From assembly GCF_039691755.1 (NCBI RefSeq), contig NZ_CP137552.1, positions 1,426,001-1,490,000 on the forward strand: a stretch of DNA of 64,000 nt. Reading direction: 5' to 3'. Positions 11,136-18,528 of the stretch are shown piece after piece. The DNA is from Halomonas sp. Bachu 37 (GTDB taxonomy: Bacteria > Pseudomonadota > Gammaproteobacteria > Pseudomonadales > Halomonadaceae). The notes under the pieces are model-generated. The model worked only from the letters and a program-made list of their open reading frames with translations. It did not search any database and was not told where the DNA came from. A program made the position numbers and the translations under genes. Position 1 is the stretch's first letter, and each line of letters opens with the position of its first letter.

Positions 11136-12095
11136 TCATGCTTCTCCGGTCAACGTTTCACGCGCCAGCTCGAGCGCTGCTTCGAGGCTATCCGGATCAT
11201 TCACGGCAAGCCCCTTGCTTCCTCGTACGATACGCTTGTTGAGCCCGGTAAGAACTTTGCCCGGACCGCATTCGATGAAAACCTGGGCGCCATTGTCCGC
11301 CATTGCTTCGACACACGAGGTCCAGCGTACCGGCTGGTAGAGCTGCTCGATCAACCGAGTGCGCAAGGTTTCCACGTCGGCATGCGCCTGGGCGTCAACA
11401 TTCTGAAAAACGGTATACCGCGGAGGGCGCAGCTCTATTTGTGCCATCGCCTCGGCAAGCTGCTCCGCTGCCGGCCGCATCAAGGCACAGTGCGAAGGCA
11501 CCGATACCGGCAACGACATGGCTCGTTTGGCTCCTGCCTCCTGGCAGGCAACGATGGCCCGCTCCACCGCCGCCTTCGAGCCGGCGATCACCACTTGTCC
11601 CGGTGCATTGTAGTTCACCGCCGACACCACGTCGCCGTGCGCCGCCTCGGCGCAAGCCTCTTCCACCGCCGTGCTTTCCAGCCCCAGAATAGCCGCCATG
11701 CCGCCCTCGCCAAGGGGAACGGCCTGCTGCATCGCTTCACCGCGTAGCCTGACCAGCTTGATGCCTTCGGCAAAGCTCATCACCCCAGCGCTGACCATGG
11801 CACTGTATTCCCCCAGGCTATGCCCAGCCATTGCCCCCGGACGCGGCCCTTCCAATTCCTGCCAGACTCGCCACACCGCCACACTGGAGGCCAACAGAGC
11901 CGGCTGGGTACACGCCGTGGCGTTAAGTGCGTCTTCCGGGCCTTCCTGAACCACCTGCCACAGGTCGTACCCCAACGCATCCGAAGCTTCCTCGAAGGTG
12001 GTTCCCACCACACTGTAGCGCTCGGCCAGCTCCCGCAGCATTCCTAGCTGCTGAGAGCCCTGCCCGGGAAAGATGAGGGCAAGGGGTTGAGACAT
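11136..12095 (-). CDS. fabD: Malonyl-CoA:ACP acyltransferase
   Basis: 319 residues from the ATG at 12095 (MSQPLALIFPGQGSQ), preceded by AAAGGTGATCGAC. It loads malonyl units onto ACP. The serine nucleophile is in GHSLGEYSAMVSAGV (about 91-105); the conserved VPSHCALMRPAA His segment and the C-terminal ECGPGKVLTGLNKRI are present. Upstream is an unusual 299-bp gap before plsX where E. coli would carry fabH. Confidence 0.97.
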   Translation of the reverse strand: MSQPLALIFPGQGSQQLGMLRELAERYSVVGTTFEEASDALGYDLWQVVQEGPEDALNATACTQPALLASSVAVWRVWQELEGPRPGAMAGHSLGEYSAMVSAGVMSFAEGIKLVRLRGEAMQQAVPLGEGGMAAILGLESTAVEEACAEAAHGDVVSAVNYNAPGQVVIAGSKAAVERAIVACQEAGAKRAMSLPVSVPSHCALMRPAAEQLAEAMAQIELRPPRYTVFQNVDAQAHADVETLRTRLIEQLYQPVRWTSCVEAMADNGAQVFIECGPGKVLTGLNKRIVRGSKGLAVNDPDSLEAALELARETLTGEA

Positions 12096-12394
12096 GTCGA
12101 TCACCTTTGCTTTTGTTGGCGATAAAAGGCGAGGCATCCAGCACTCCTGCTAGATACCTGGTGCCGCCCAGTAAAATTTCCTGTTCTCGCTCTTGTCATG
12201 CTAGGTAGTTCTGAAACGTAGCTCTGAACGTAGCTCCGACAGATAGCTCTGAAGCCCTGAGTTTTGACTGAACAGTTCTGACGGAACAGGCGTTGCCATC
12301 CACTCTCGTCATACTGGATGCCAACACCATGCTTCTTTATTCGCCACCATTATTCCTACTGTAGTAGGCAAGCCACTTTCGCAACCACTTCTGA
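12096..12394. other. plsX-fabD intergenic region (299 bp), no gene
   Basis: No open frame of note on either strand. In E. coli fabH occupies this position; here it is absent. The region holds a cluster of short tandem repeats (12205-12254), a small inverted repeat CCTAC/GTAGG near 12356-12367 on the plsX side, and the fabD ribosome site. I found no clearly good promoter, although the gap is large enough to contain one. Confidence 0.6.
12205..12254. repeat. Four tandem copies of a 12-13 bp repeat (GTAGCTCTGAAC-like)
   Basis: Near-identical units begin at 12205, 12218, 12230 and 12243 (start-to-start 13, 12, 13). Their core is (G)TAG(C/T)TC(T/C)GA. A further degenerate copy (CAGTTCTGAC) is at 12273-12282. 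On the transcribed strand the core reads TTCAGAGCTAC. They lie about 110-160 bp upstream of fabD. An operator array, or simple slippage-born repeats, are both possible. Confidence 0.7.
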
Positions 12395-13429
12395 TCACGT
12401 CGACAGATTGACATGAACTGCAAGGCGCTCTTCCAGGTGTTTCGGCAAGTTCCGATCGATTTCCTGGACGGCGCGCTTGATGGCGTAATGGAAGCCATCC
12501 GAGCCGGTCCCACCATGGCTTTTCACCACGATTCCTTTAAGGCCCAATAGGCTGGCGCCATTAAAACGCACCGGATCCAGCTCATTCTTGAGTCGGCGCA
12601 ACGACGGTCGCGCCAATAAGCCTAACAGCCGACCGCTCCAACGCGCCGCGAATGTTGCCTGTACGCGCTCAACCAGCATTTCCGCCAAACCTTCGCTGGC
12701 CTTGAGCACTGCATTGCCCACGAAGCCGTCGCACACCACGACATCCACATGACCGAGAAAAAGATCTCCGCCTTCGGCATAACCGCAATATTCGAAAGCT
12801 CCTCGACTCGGATACGCGCGCAACATGGCATCCGCCTCGCGTACACGCTGGCTGCCCTTGATCGCTTCCACGCCGACGTTCATAAGTGCCACACGAGGAA
12901 GCTCGACGGCATCCACATGGCGCGCCATGACGGCGCCCATCAAGGCGAAATCCACCAATCGTGATGCTGGCGTATCGACATTCGCCCCGAGATCGAGCAG
13001 ATAACAGCTCCTCTCTCCGCGTGTCGGTATCGCCGTACTGATCGCCGGGCGCGCGATACCGCTAACGGTGCCGATCGTACGACGCGACAATGCCACCAAT
13101 GCAGCGGTATTGCCGGCACTGACCCCGGCATCCACCTCGCCACGCGCTACACTTGCCAGCATCAATGCCATGCTGGAGCAGCCGCCGTGGCGCAATGCCG
13201 TTGCCGCCGTGGCATGCTGGTCGATGACATCCGGCGCTTCACATAGCACCAAACGTGACGCTGCCGCAGCCAAGGGCTGCGGCAAGCGCGCAAGTTCAGC
13301 TGTCAACTGCTGATGTTGACCGAACAGCCAGAGTTCCAGTCCCGGTTGCTCCAGGATGGCGCGAGCCGCTCCTGATACCGTTGCCTGGGGGCCAGCATCT
13401 CCCCCCATAGCATCAACGGCAATACGCAC
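12395..13429 (-). CDS. plsX: Phosphate acyltransferase PlsX
   Basis: 344 residues with a GTG start at 13429 (family start MRIAVDAMGGDAGPQ). It makes acyl-phosphate from acyl-ACP, the first committed step towards phosphatidic acid with PlsY. The motifs GGDAGP, SAGNTAALVALSRRTIG, LLDLGANVDT and the KGIVVKSHGGTGSDGFHYAI block are present. It sits 35 bases downstream of rpmF; rpmF-plsX-fab is a widespread order. Confidence 0.96.
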   Translation of the reverse strand: MRIAVDAMGGDAGPQATVSGAARAILEQPGLELWLFGQHQQLTAELARLPQPLAAAASRLVLCEAPDVIDQHATAATALRHGGCSSMALMLASVARGEVDAGVSAGNTAALVALSRRTIGTVSGIARPAISTAIPTRGERSCYLLDLGANVDTPASRLVDFALMGAVMARHVDAVELPRVALMNVGVEAIKGSQRVREADAMLRAYPSRGAFEYCGYAEGGDLFLGHVDVVVCDGFVGNAVLKASEGLAEMLVERVQATFAARWSGRLLGLLARPSLRRLKNELDPVRFNGASLLGLKGIVVKSHGGTGSDGFHYAIKRAVQEIDRNLPKHLEERLAVHVNLST

Positions 13430-13464
13430 TCAGAGACTCTATAGCTGCGATTCAGCAGAAAAAC

Positions 13465-13635
13465 TTAGACTTCAACGACCTTGCGGCCGCGATAGAAGCC
13501 ATCCGCGGCCACGTGGTGGCGCAGGTGAGTGGTACCGGTTTCCGGATCAACGGACAGTGTCGGTGCGCTCAGCGCATCGTGGCTACGACGCATGCCGCGC
13601 TTGGAACGGGTTTTACGGTTCTTTTGAACTGCCAT
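13465..13635 (-). CDS. rpmF: 50S ribosomal protein L32
   Basis: 56 residues: [17 protein letters not shown] at the N terminus, then [17 protein letters not shown], and TLH-like [18 protein letters not shown] at the end. Good Shine-Dalgarno (TTGGAGTG) before the ATG at 13635. Like some L32 proteins it lacks the four zinc-binding cysteines: the middle has none. It lies between yceD and plsX and is probably driven from the yceD promoter. Confidence 0.96.
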   Translation of the reverse strand: MAVQKNRKTRSKRGMRRSHDALSAPTLSVDPETGTTHLRHHVAADGFYRGRKVVEV

Positions 13636-13671
13636 GGGTAATCACTCCAAGGTGTATAGCGTAGTGAAACG

Positions 13672-14199
13672 TTACTTCTTGCCCTTCAAGGCATTAAGTA
13701 TCGCGAAAGGATTTTCGGCAGGCGCTTCGGACGCCTCGCCCTCTGCTTTGCTGACCAACTGCTCCGCCGAGACCTGACAATCAGCCTCATCGTGGTAGAC
13801 AACCTGGGGCAAACTGAGGATGAGCTCATCCTCGATTACCGTCAGCAAGTCCAGCTGTTCGTTTTCCACCAGTACCGGCTCGTGTCCGGCCGGCAGCTCG
13901 GCGGCAAGCGAGTCGCTAGTGACCATTCCCAGAAGGAAGTCACTTTCGACCTCTTGCGCCAGAGGCGCCAGGCAACGGCGACAGGGCAAGGCCAGCATCG
14001 CCTTGAGATGTCCGCGTATTTCGCGACGGCCCTGGGCATCGACACCAAACTCAAGCTCGACATGACAGTCGCCTGTCTGGGTGCCGACTTCTTCGGCCAA
14101 ACGGGGCAGCTTATCCAGCGCCACCAGGCCTTCCAGTCGTTCGCGGCGGGCTGCAAGCTTGTAGGGCTCAACCCGGCTGGGGAGATGTGAGGTCAACAT
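13672..14199 (-). CDS. yceD: YceD family (DUF177) 23S rRNA accumulation protein
   Basis: 175 residues from the ATG at 14199. The start (MLTSHLPSRVEPYKLAARRE) aligns with E. coli YceD. The family is needed for normal 23S rRNA accumulation and is coupled to L32. Seen: a CRRCLAPL pair of cysteines, DLLTVIEDELILSLPQV (about 120-140) and a C-terminal ENPFAILNALKGKK. No Shine-Dalgarno precedes the start, and the promoter -10 box lies only 9 bases upstream, so the transcript is almost leaderless. It is the first gene of the rpmF-plsX-fab array. Confidence 0.9.
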   Translation of the reverse strand: MLTSHLPSRVEPYKLAARRERLEGLVALDKLPRLAEEVGTQTGDCHVELEFGVDAQGRREIRGHLKAMLALPCRRCLAPLAQEVESDFLLGMVTSDSLAAELPAGHEPVLVENEQLDLLTVIEDELILSLPQVVYHDEADCQVSAEQLVSKAEGEASEAPAENPFAILNALKGKK

Positions 14200-14208
14200 A
14201 GGCGCGCA

Positions 14209-14237
14209 ATGATAGGCACTCGCCCTGCCGCTGTCAA
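14209..14237 (-). promoter_or_regulatory. Near-consensus sigma-70 promoter of the yceD-rpmF-plsX array
   Basis: On the minus strand: -35 TTGACA (14237-14232, perfect), spacer exactly 17 bp, -10 TATCAT (14214-14209, 5 of 6). The start site is expected near 14202, leaving a leader of roughly 0-4 nt before the yceD ATG at 14199. It is the best promoter match I found in the window. Confidence 0.82.
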
Positions 14238-14432
14238 AGCTGTAATCCGAAAACTTGCACTCTTGCGCCTCTATCGGGGACGAAAACGCCATCCGCCTGC
14301 CTGGAATCGTTTTCTCGGCACCCTATTTCTGCTTTCACTGCCATTTTATACCCGACATCATGACCTTTTTGTGATGCCTTTTTTGTGACGACTTTTCGAT
14401 TAACGTCAGTGCAACCTTGAACGGAGCTTCTT

Positions 14433-15062
14433 TTGACTGATCCCGCTTCCACTTCGTCCAATCACGATAACCAGAACCATCCGGGGCTAGTTCTCGCCTC
14501 CAGTTCGCCATGGCGGCGCGCCCTGCTCGACCGTCTGATGCTTCCCTATAGCTGGCATAGTCCGGAAATAGATGAAACACCACGCCTCGGCGAGTCGCCC
14601 CATGTCCTGGTTCATCGACTGGCCCTGGCCAAGGCCCACGCCGTTGCACCGCTTTACCCGGAGCATGTGATTATCGGCTCCGACCAGGTGGCGGTATTCG
14701 ATGGTGACATCTTGGGCAAGCCAGGCAATGAAGCACACGCTCGTGAGCAGTTGAAACGCTTTTCGGGCCAGCGAGTCACGTTTCTCACCAGTTTGGCGCT
14801 ACTGGATACACGCCGCTCATCGCATCAGGTAAGGGTGGAAACCTTCGATGTGGTATTTCGCCGGCTCGACGCTGCCGAGATCATGCATTATGTCGCCAAG
14901 GAACAGCCGCTGGATAGCGCCGGCAGCTTTCGCATGGAAGGCCTGGGGATCGCCCTGTTCGAACGGCTCGAGGGTGATGACCCCAATACCTTGATAGGCC
15001 TTCCCTTGATTGCCCTGTGTGCCATGTTGCGCCAGGCGGGAATTGACCCGCTTGACGCATAG
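14433..15062 (+). CDS. Maf-family nucleotide pyrophosphatase (YceF type)
   Basis: 209 residues with a TTG start at 14433 and a ribosome site ACGGAGC six bases before it. Maf proteins hydrolyse non-canonical or modified nucleoside triphosphates; the YceF subgroup prefers 7-methyl-GTP. Motifs: [15 protein letters not shown] (about 21-35), SPEIDETPR, the catalytic [17 protein letters not shown] and [16 protein letters not shown]. About 15 residues longer at the N terminus than E. coli YceF (no conserved residues there). It is divergent from yceD-rpmF, the usual neighbourhood. Confidence 0.92.
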   Translation: MTDPASTSSNHDNQNHPGLVLASSSPWRRALLDRLMLPYSWHSPEIDETPRLGESPHVLVHRLALAKAHAVAPLYPEHVIIGSDQVAVFDGDILGKPGNEAHAREQLKRFSGQRVTFLTSLALLDTRRSSHQVRVETFDVVFRRLDAAEIMHYVAKEQPLDSAGSFRMEGLGIALFERLEGDDPNTLIGLPLIALCAMLRQAGIDPLDA

Positions 15063-15083
15063 CCCGATCTGCTCAGAACACGA

Positions 15084-16202
15084 TCAGGGCAGCTGGTAAC
15101 GTAGCGGCGAATCCGTATGCTGAATACCCAATACCTGCGCGGCGGTACGGGTAAAGCGACGCGTCAGCCGCTCGAAGGGGTCCAGGCTTGGCGTGTAGTC
15201 CTCCAGCCTCGGCTCCTCCAGGTAGTGTCTGGCCACCTGCTCCAGGCTCCCCAGCGAGTCTATCAACCCCAACTCCAATGCCTGCTCGCCGCTCCAGATC
15301 AAACCGGAGAAGAGCTCCTCGGATTCGTCCAGACGCTCTCCCCGCCCCGCCTGGACATCATCGATGAACTGCTGATGAGTGTCGGTCAGCACTTGCTGCC
15401 AGAAGTCTCGTTCGTCTTCGCCTAGCGGCTGGAACGGATCCAGGAAAGCCTTGTGCTCGCCCGCCGTCATCACGCGGCGCTCGATTCCCAGCTCGTCGAT
15501 CGCTTCCTCGAAGCCGAAGCCGGCATAGATCACGCCGATCGACCCCACCAGGCTCGCCGGTGAGGCGATGATCTCGTCGGCAGCGGAAGCAATGTAGTAA
15601 GCGCCACTGGCGCCGATGTCCTCGACCACCGCCAGGATGGGTTTGTCGCCCAGGGCGCGCAAACGCATGATTTCCGTATGGACACGCTGGGATTGCACCG
15701 GGCTTCCGCCGGGGCTGTCGATATGCAGCACCACCGCCGCGGCGGTTTCGGAACTCCAGGCACGCCGCAACCCTTCGATCAAGCGTTCGGCGCTGGCCGG
15801 GGCTTCCCGAGCGATAACGCCATGCACCTCCACCACGGCCAGGTGCGGGCCGGGAACCGCCGAACCGGCGGCCCCCGGCCCGAACAGGCTATACAAGCTG
15901 GCCGACAGCGAGGCCAGAATCAGGGCGGCCAACAAAAAGCGAAAGAACAACTTCCAGCGCCGGCTGCGCCGTTGCTCCGCCAACACGCCACCGATCCAGT
16001 GATCCATCATCTCCATCTGGGCCAGACGCTGACGTTCGCGCAAGGTTTCGGCATCATCGTCGGGATAGCCCGCCTTTCCCGATGACGTCGAGCGCCCGCT
16101 TGCCGGGCTTACCTGAGGGCCATGGGTCCAGCGATACGAGGAGGGTGCGGTACGCTCGGTACGCGAGTCGGGTGTGTCATCGCGTGGGGTTTCATCGCTC
16201 AT
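15084..16202 (-). CDS. S49-family signal peptide peptidase (SppA/SohB type)
   Basis: 372 residues. A cytoplasmic N-terminal tail of about 85 residues is followed by one membrane segment (LFFRFLLAALILASLSASLY). The serine-protease domain has DSPGGSPVQSQ (oxyanion region, about 162) and the catalytic serine in the ASGAYYIASAADEIIASP segment (about 198-215), followed by GSIGVI. The general base lysine of single-domain S49 enzymes is expected in the VMTAGEHKAFLDPF region. It degrades leftover signal peptides or membrane-protein fragments. It is convergent with maf. Confidence 0.92.
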   Translation of the reverse strand: MSDETPRDDTPDSRTERTAPSSYRWTHGPQVSPASGRSTSSGKAGYPDDDAETLRERQRLAQMEMMDHWIGGVLAEQRRSRRWKLFFRFLLAALILASLSASLYSLFGPGAAGSAVPGPHLAVVEVHGVIAREAPASAERLIEGLRRAWSSETAAAVVLHIDSPGGSPVQSQRVHTEIMRLRALGDKPILAVVEDIGASGAYYIASAADEIIASPASLVGSIGVIYAGFGFEEAIDELGIERRVMTAGEHKAFLDPFQPLGEDERDFWQQVLTDTHQQFIDDVQAGRGERLDESEELFSGLIWSGEQALELGLIDSLGSLEQVARHYLEEPRLEDYTPSLDPFERLTRRFTRTAAQVLGIQHTDSPLRYQLP

Positions 16203-16241
16203 GAAGGCATCCTGAAATATGTATCGAATGGGCTGGGTTAA

Positions 16242-16901
16242 CTAGACCGAAGCGTTATGCAGCCAATCGAACAGCTGCGCGGCATCCTCCGCCACGAAAA
16301 CCGGCTGACTGGCGTTGAGCCGGGCCGGGGCATGCACTCCGTAGGTCACGGCCACTCGATCCATGCCCAGTGCTCGCGCCATCTCCAGGTCATACTCCGT
16401 ATCGCCGACCATCACGGCACGCTCCGCCGGTATCGACAATTCTTCCAACAGCTCATGCAGCATGCGCGGGTCGGGTTTCGAGCAGGTTTCATCCGCCGTT
16501 CGGCTGGCATGAAACCAGGAACTACTCCCGGTCTCGGCGAAAATGCGATCCAGCCCGCGTCGACTCTTCCCGGTGGCCACCGCCAGGCGCTGCTCTTTCC
16601 GCGTGCGCAGTCGAGCAATACCCTCCGCGACGCCGTCGAATAGCGTCATCGGTGTCAGGTCCGCTTCGACAAAGTGGTGGGCATAGCGCTGGCGCAGACG
16701 TTCCGCCTGAATAGGGCCGATACCGGGACACAGTTGCTCGATCGCCTCGGGCAGTCCCAGGCCGATGATGTCCTGAACGGCAGCATCCTCCAGATTCCCC
16801 CACTCCACCTCAAGGGCGGCAGCCTGCATGCTCGAGACAATCCGCGACACCGAATCCATCAAGGTGCCATCCCAGTCGAAAATGATCAGCTCGTAACGCA
16901 T
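16242..16901 (-). CDS. HAD-superfamily phosphatase (phosphoglycolate-phosphatase-like)
   Basis: 219 residues from the ATG at 16901 (AAAGGAAACGGC before it). HAD motif I is FDWDGTLMDS (about 7-16), motif II VATGKSRRG, motif III with its lysine in ETCSKPDPRM and motif IV VGDTEYDLEMA. The cap domain between motifs I and II is the Gph type. The substrate is not readable from sequence; phosphoglycolate phosphatase and pyrophosphatase are both plausible. It is cotranscribed with rluC, 26 bases upstream. Confidence 0.9.
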   Translation of the reverse strand: MRYELIIFDWDGTLMDSVSRIVSSMQAAALEVEWGNLEDAAVQDIIGLGLPEAIEQLCPGIGPIQAERLRQRYAHHFVEADLTPMTLFDGVAEGIARLRTRKEQRLAVATGKSRRGLDRIFAETGSSSWFHASRTADETCSKPDPRMLHELLEELSIPAERAVMVGDTEYDLEMARALGMDRVAVTYGVHAPARLNASQPVFVAEDAAQLFDWLHNASV

Positions 16902-16927
16902 GCCGTTTCCTTTATTGATCATGGCGG

Positions 16928-17881
16928 CTATTGACCATGACGGCCCCGGGCGGCGCCCAGTACCGTCTCCAATGCCTCGGGCAGCGGCGCCTTCACGGTA
17001 ACCGGGCGGCCGTTGGTCGGCTCGGGAAAAGTCAGGGCGCGGGCATGGAGAAAGAGACGATCGACACCCAATCGAGTGGAGACGCGCTGGCTCTCCCGCG
17101 TACCGTACTTGTCATCGCCCAGCAGCGCATGGCCCGCATGCGCTGCGTGCACCCGAATCTGGTGGGTACGCCCGGTCACGGGTTCCGCCTCGATCAAGGT
17201 GGCGTTCTCGAAAGTCTCCACCACATTGAAGTGGGTCCGCGACACCTTGCCTTGTGGGTCGACTCTGACGCGACGCTCGCCATTGCCCGCATCGTAGCGG
17301 TCCAGCCGAGCGCTGACATAGGTCTTGCGTGTCGGCCAGCGCCCCTCCACCAGGGCCAGATAGCGCTTGTCCATGGCGTGTTTCTTCAACGCTTCGTTGA
17401 GGGTCAGCAGTGCTTCACGCGATTTGGCCAGCAACAGGCAGCCCGAGGTATCGCGATCCAGGCGATGCACCAGCTCCAGGAACGTCAAGTCGTCGCGCAC
17501 TTGCCGCAAGGCTTCGATCAGACCGATCTTCACGCCGCTGCCGCCATGCACCGCCAGCCCGGAAGGCTTGTTGATCACCATCCAGTCAGGCCCCTCCATG
17601 ATCACGCTACCTACCAGCAGATCGCGCAGGTTGTCGCTGACTTCCTTGACGGCTTCCTTCGGCGCCAGTCGCAACGGGGGAACACGCACCAGATCGCCCG
17701 CCTGCAAGCGATAATCGACCTTGATACGCTTCTTGTTGACGCGCACTTCGCCCTTGCGCACGATGCGGTAGATCAATGCTCGCGGCGCGCCTTTCAAACG
17801 TGTGATGAGAAAATTATCGATGCGCTGCCCCGCTTGCTCCGGCGCGATTTCCACCCACTGCACTTCACGCCCTTCGGCCAT
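16928..17881 (-). CDS. rluC: 23S rRNA pseudouridine synthase RluC
   Basis: 317 residues from the ATG at 17881, which has GGAG eight bases upstream; a GTG three codons earlier is less well placed. It modifies 23S rRNA uridines (955, 2504, 2580 in E. coli). N-terminal S4 RNA-binding domain (RIDNFLITRLKGAP, then VRKGEVRVNKKRIK), then the catalytic HRLDRDTSGCLLLAKS with its aspartate (about 144-159), and VTGRTHQIRVHAAHAGHALLGD. Divergent from rne, as in many gammaproteobacteria. Confidence 0.95.
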   Translation of the reverse strand: MAEGREVQWVEIAPEQAGQRIDNFLITRLKGAPRALIYRIVRKGEVRVNKKRIKVDYRLQAGDLVRVPPLRLAPKEAVKEVSDNLRDLLVGSVIMEGPDWMVINKPSGLAVHGGSGVKIGLIEALRQVRDDLTFLELVHRLDRDTSGCLLLAKSREALLTLNEALKKHAMDKRYLALVEGRWPTRKTYVSARLDRYDAGNGERRVRVDPQGKVSRTHFNVVETFENATLIEAEPVTGRTHQIRVHAAHAGHALLGDDKYGTRESQRVSTRLGVDRLFLHARALTFPEPTNGRPVTVKAPLPEALETVLGAARGRHGQ

Positions 17882-17945
17882 GCCGAGCACTCCTGCTTAA
17901 CGCTGAAAACGGCATTCTAGCGTAGTGCCCGGCTGAATGCGTCAA

Positions 17946-17974
17946 TTGCTGGTGCCAAGGTTTACTGTTATATT
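17946..17974 (+). promoter_or_regulatory. Sigma-70-type promoter for rne
   Basis: -35 TTGCTG (17946-17951), spacer of 17 bp, -10 TATATT (17969-17974). Start is expected near 17981, which would give RNase E mRNA a 5' leader of about 550 nt. E. coli rne also starts far upstream (about 360 nt). Confidence 0.65.
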
Positions 17975-17980
17975 CCAAAC

Positions 17981-18528
17981 CGCTCTCACGCCAAGATACC
18001 GCCACTTTCCATACACACGGTCGTATGCTTGGAACAAGCGCCTGCACGTCCAACACGCAGGCCGAGCATCAGATTGGATAGCAAGTCGATTTATTGCTGT
18101 CACAAGCTTGCACGAAATGCAGCATACCTGCCGCTTGCAAGAATGCAGCCGGCAGGTCGACGTGACCCTGTCGACATTATCGGGTCACACGATAACGCCA
18201 CGCCCGAAGCGGCTTCGTCTACACGTCACAGGACGATGTCCGGCCCAGGGTGACAAGTTCAACATCGTGCCGGTGGTCGGCGTGGGCGAATCGATGAATG
18301 CCAGGTGTTGGCGGAGTCAGCAGGGCCGGATGGGCGTGACACCCACCGAAACACGTCCTGCCTCCGCCACGTACTCGACATGATCACACTGGAGGGGATT
18401 CAAGCCTTTCCCAGTGGGGCGCTACAGCATCCATGACATGTGCGAAGCACAAGCACACTGCACTCAGCGGTTCGCCTACGCCGCCTCATCATCAGCGAAC
18501 GCCGGCACGCAACGTCATGCGAGACAAC
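17981..18528 (+). promoter_or_regulatory. Long structured rne 5' leader (probable RNase E autoregulation site)
   Basis: Two strong hairpins stand next to each other. The first spans 18126-18157: an 8-bp perfect outer stem (ACCTGCCG with CGGCAGGT) and an inner TGCA/TGCA stem closed by an AGAA tetraloop. The second spans 18162-18188: perfect GTGACCC with GGGTCAC. A third nested structure (GTCAC, then GGAC-GAT-GTCC, then GTGAC) covers 18225-18255. In E. coli, leader hairpins let RNase E cut its own mRNA; the same role here is inference from position and structure. Confidence 0.6.

Larger units (their letters stand above)
17882..18528. other. rluC-rne divergent intergenic region (647 bp)
   Basis: No credible protein gene: the short open frames on both strands have no family features. 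It holds a good plus-strand promoter (17946-17974) and then about 548 nt of untranslated rne leader with strong hairpins. On the minus strand a TTGACG lies upstream of rluC with a TAGAAT at a too-long 20-bp spacing, so the rluC promoter is uncertain. Confidence 0.75.

Noticed and set aside
12205..12254. Tandem repeats considered as a CRISPR array
   Set aside because: Units are only 12-13 bp, without unique spacers of typical length and without cas genes.
14234..14461. 75-codon minus-strand frame upstream of yceD
   Set aside because: It crosses the yceD promoter and maf start, with no ribosome site or family feature.
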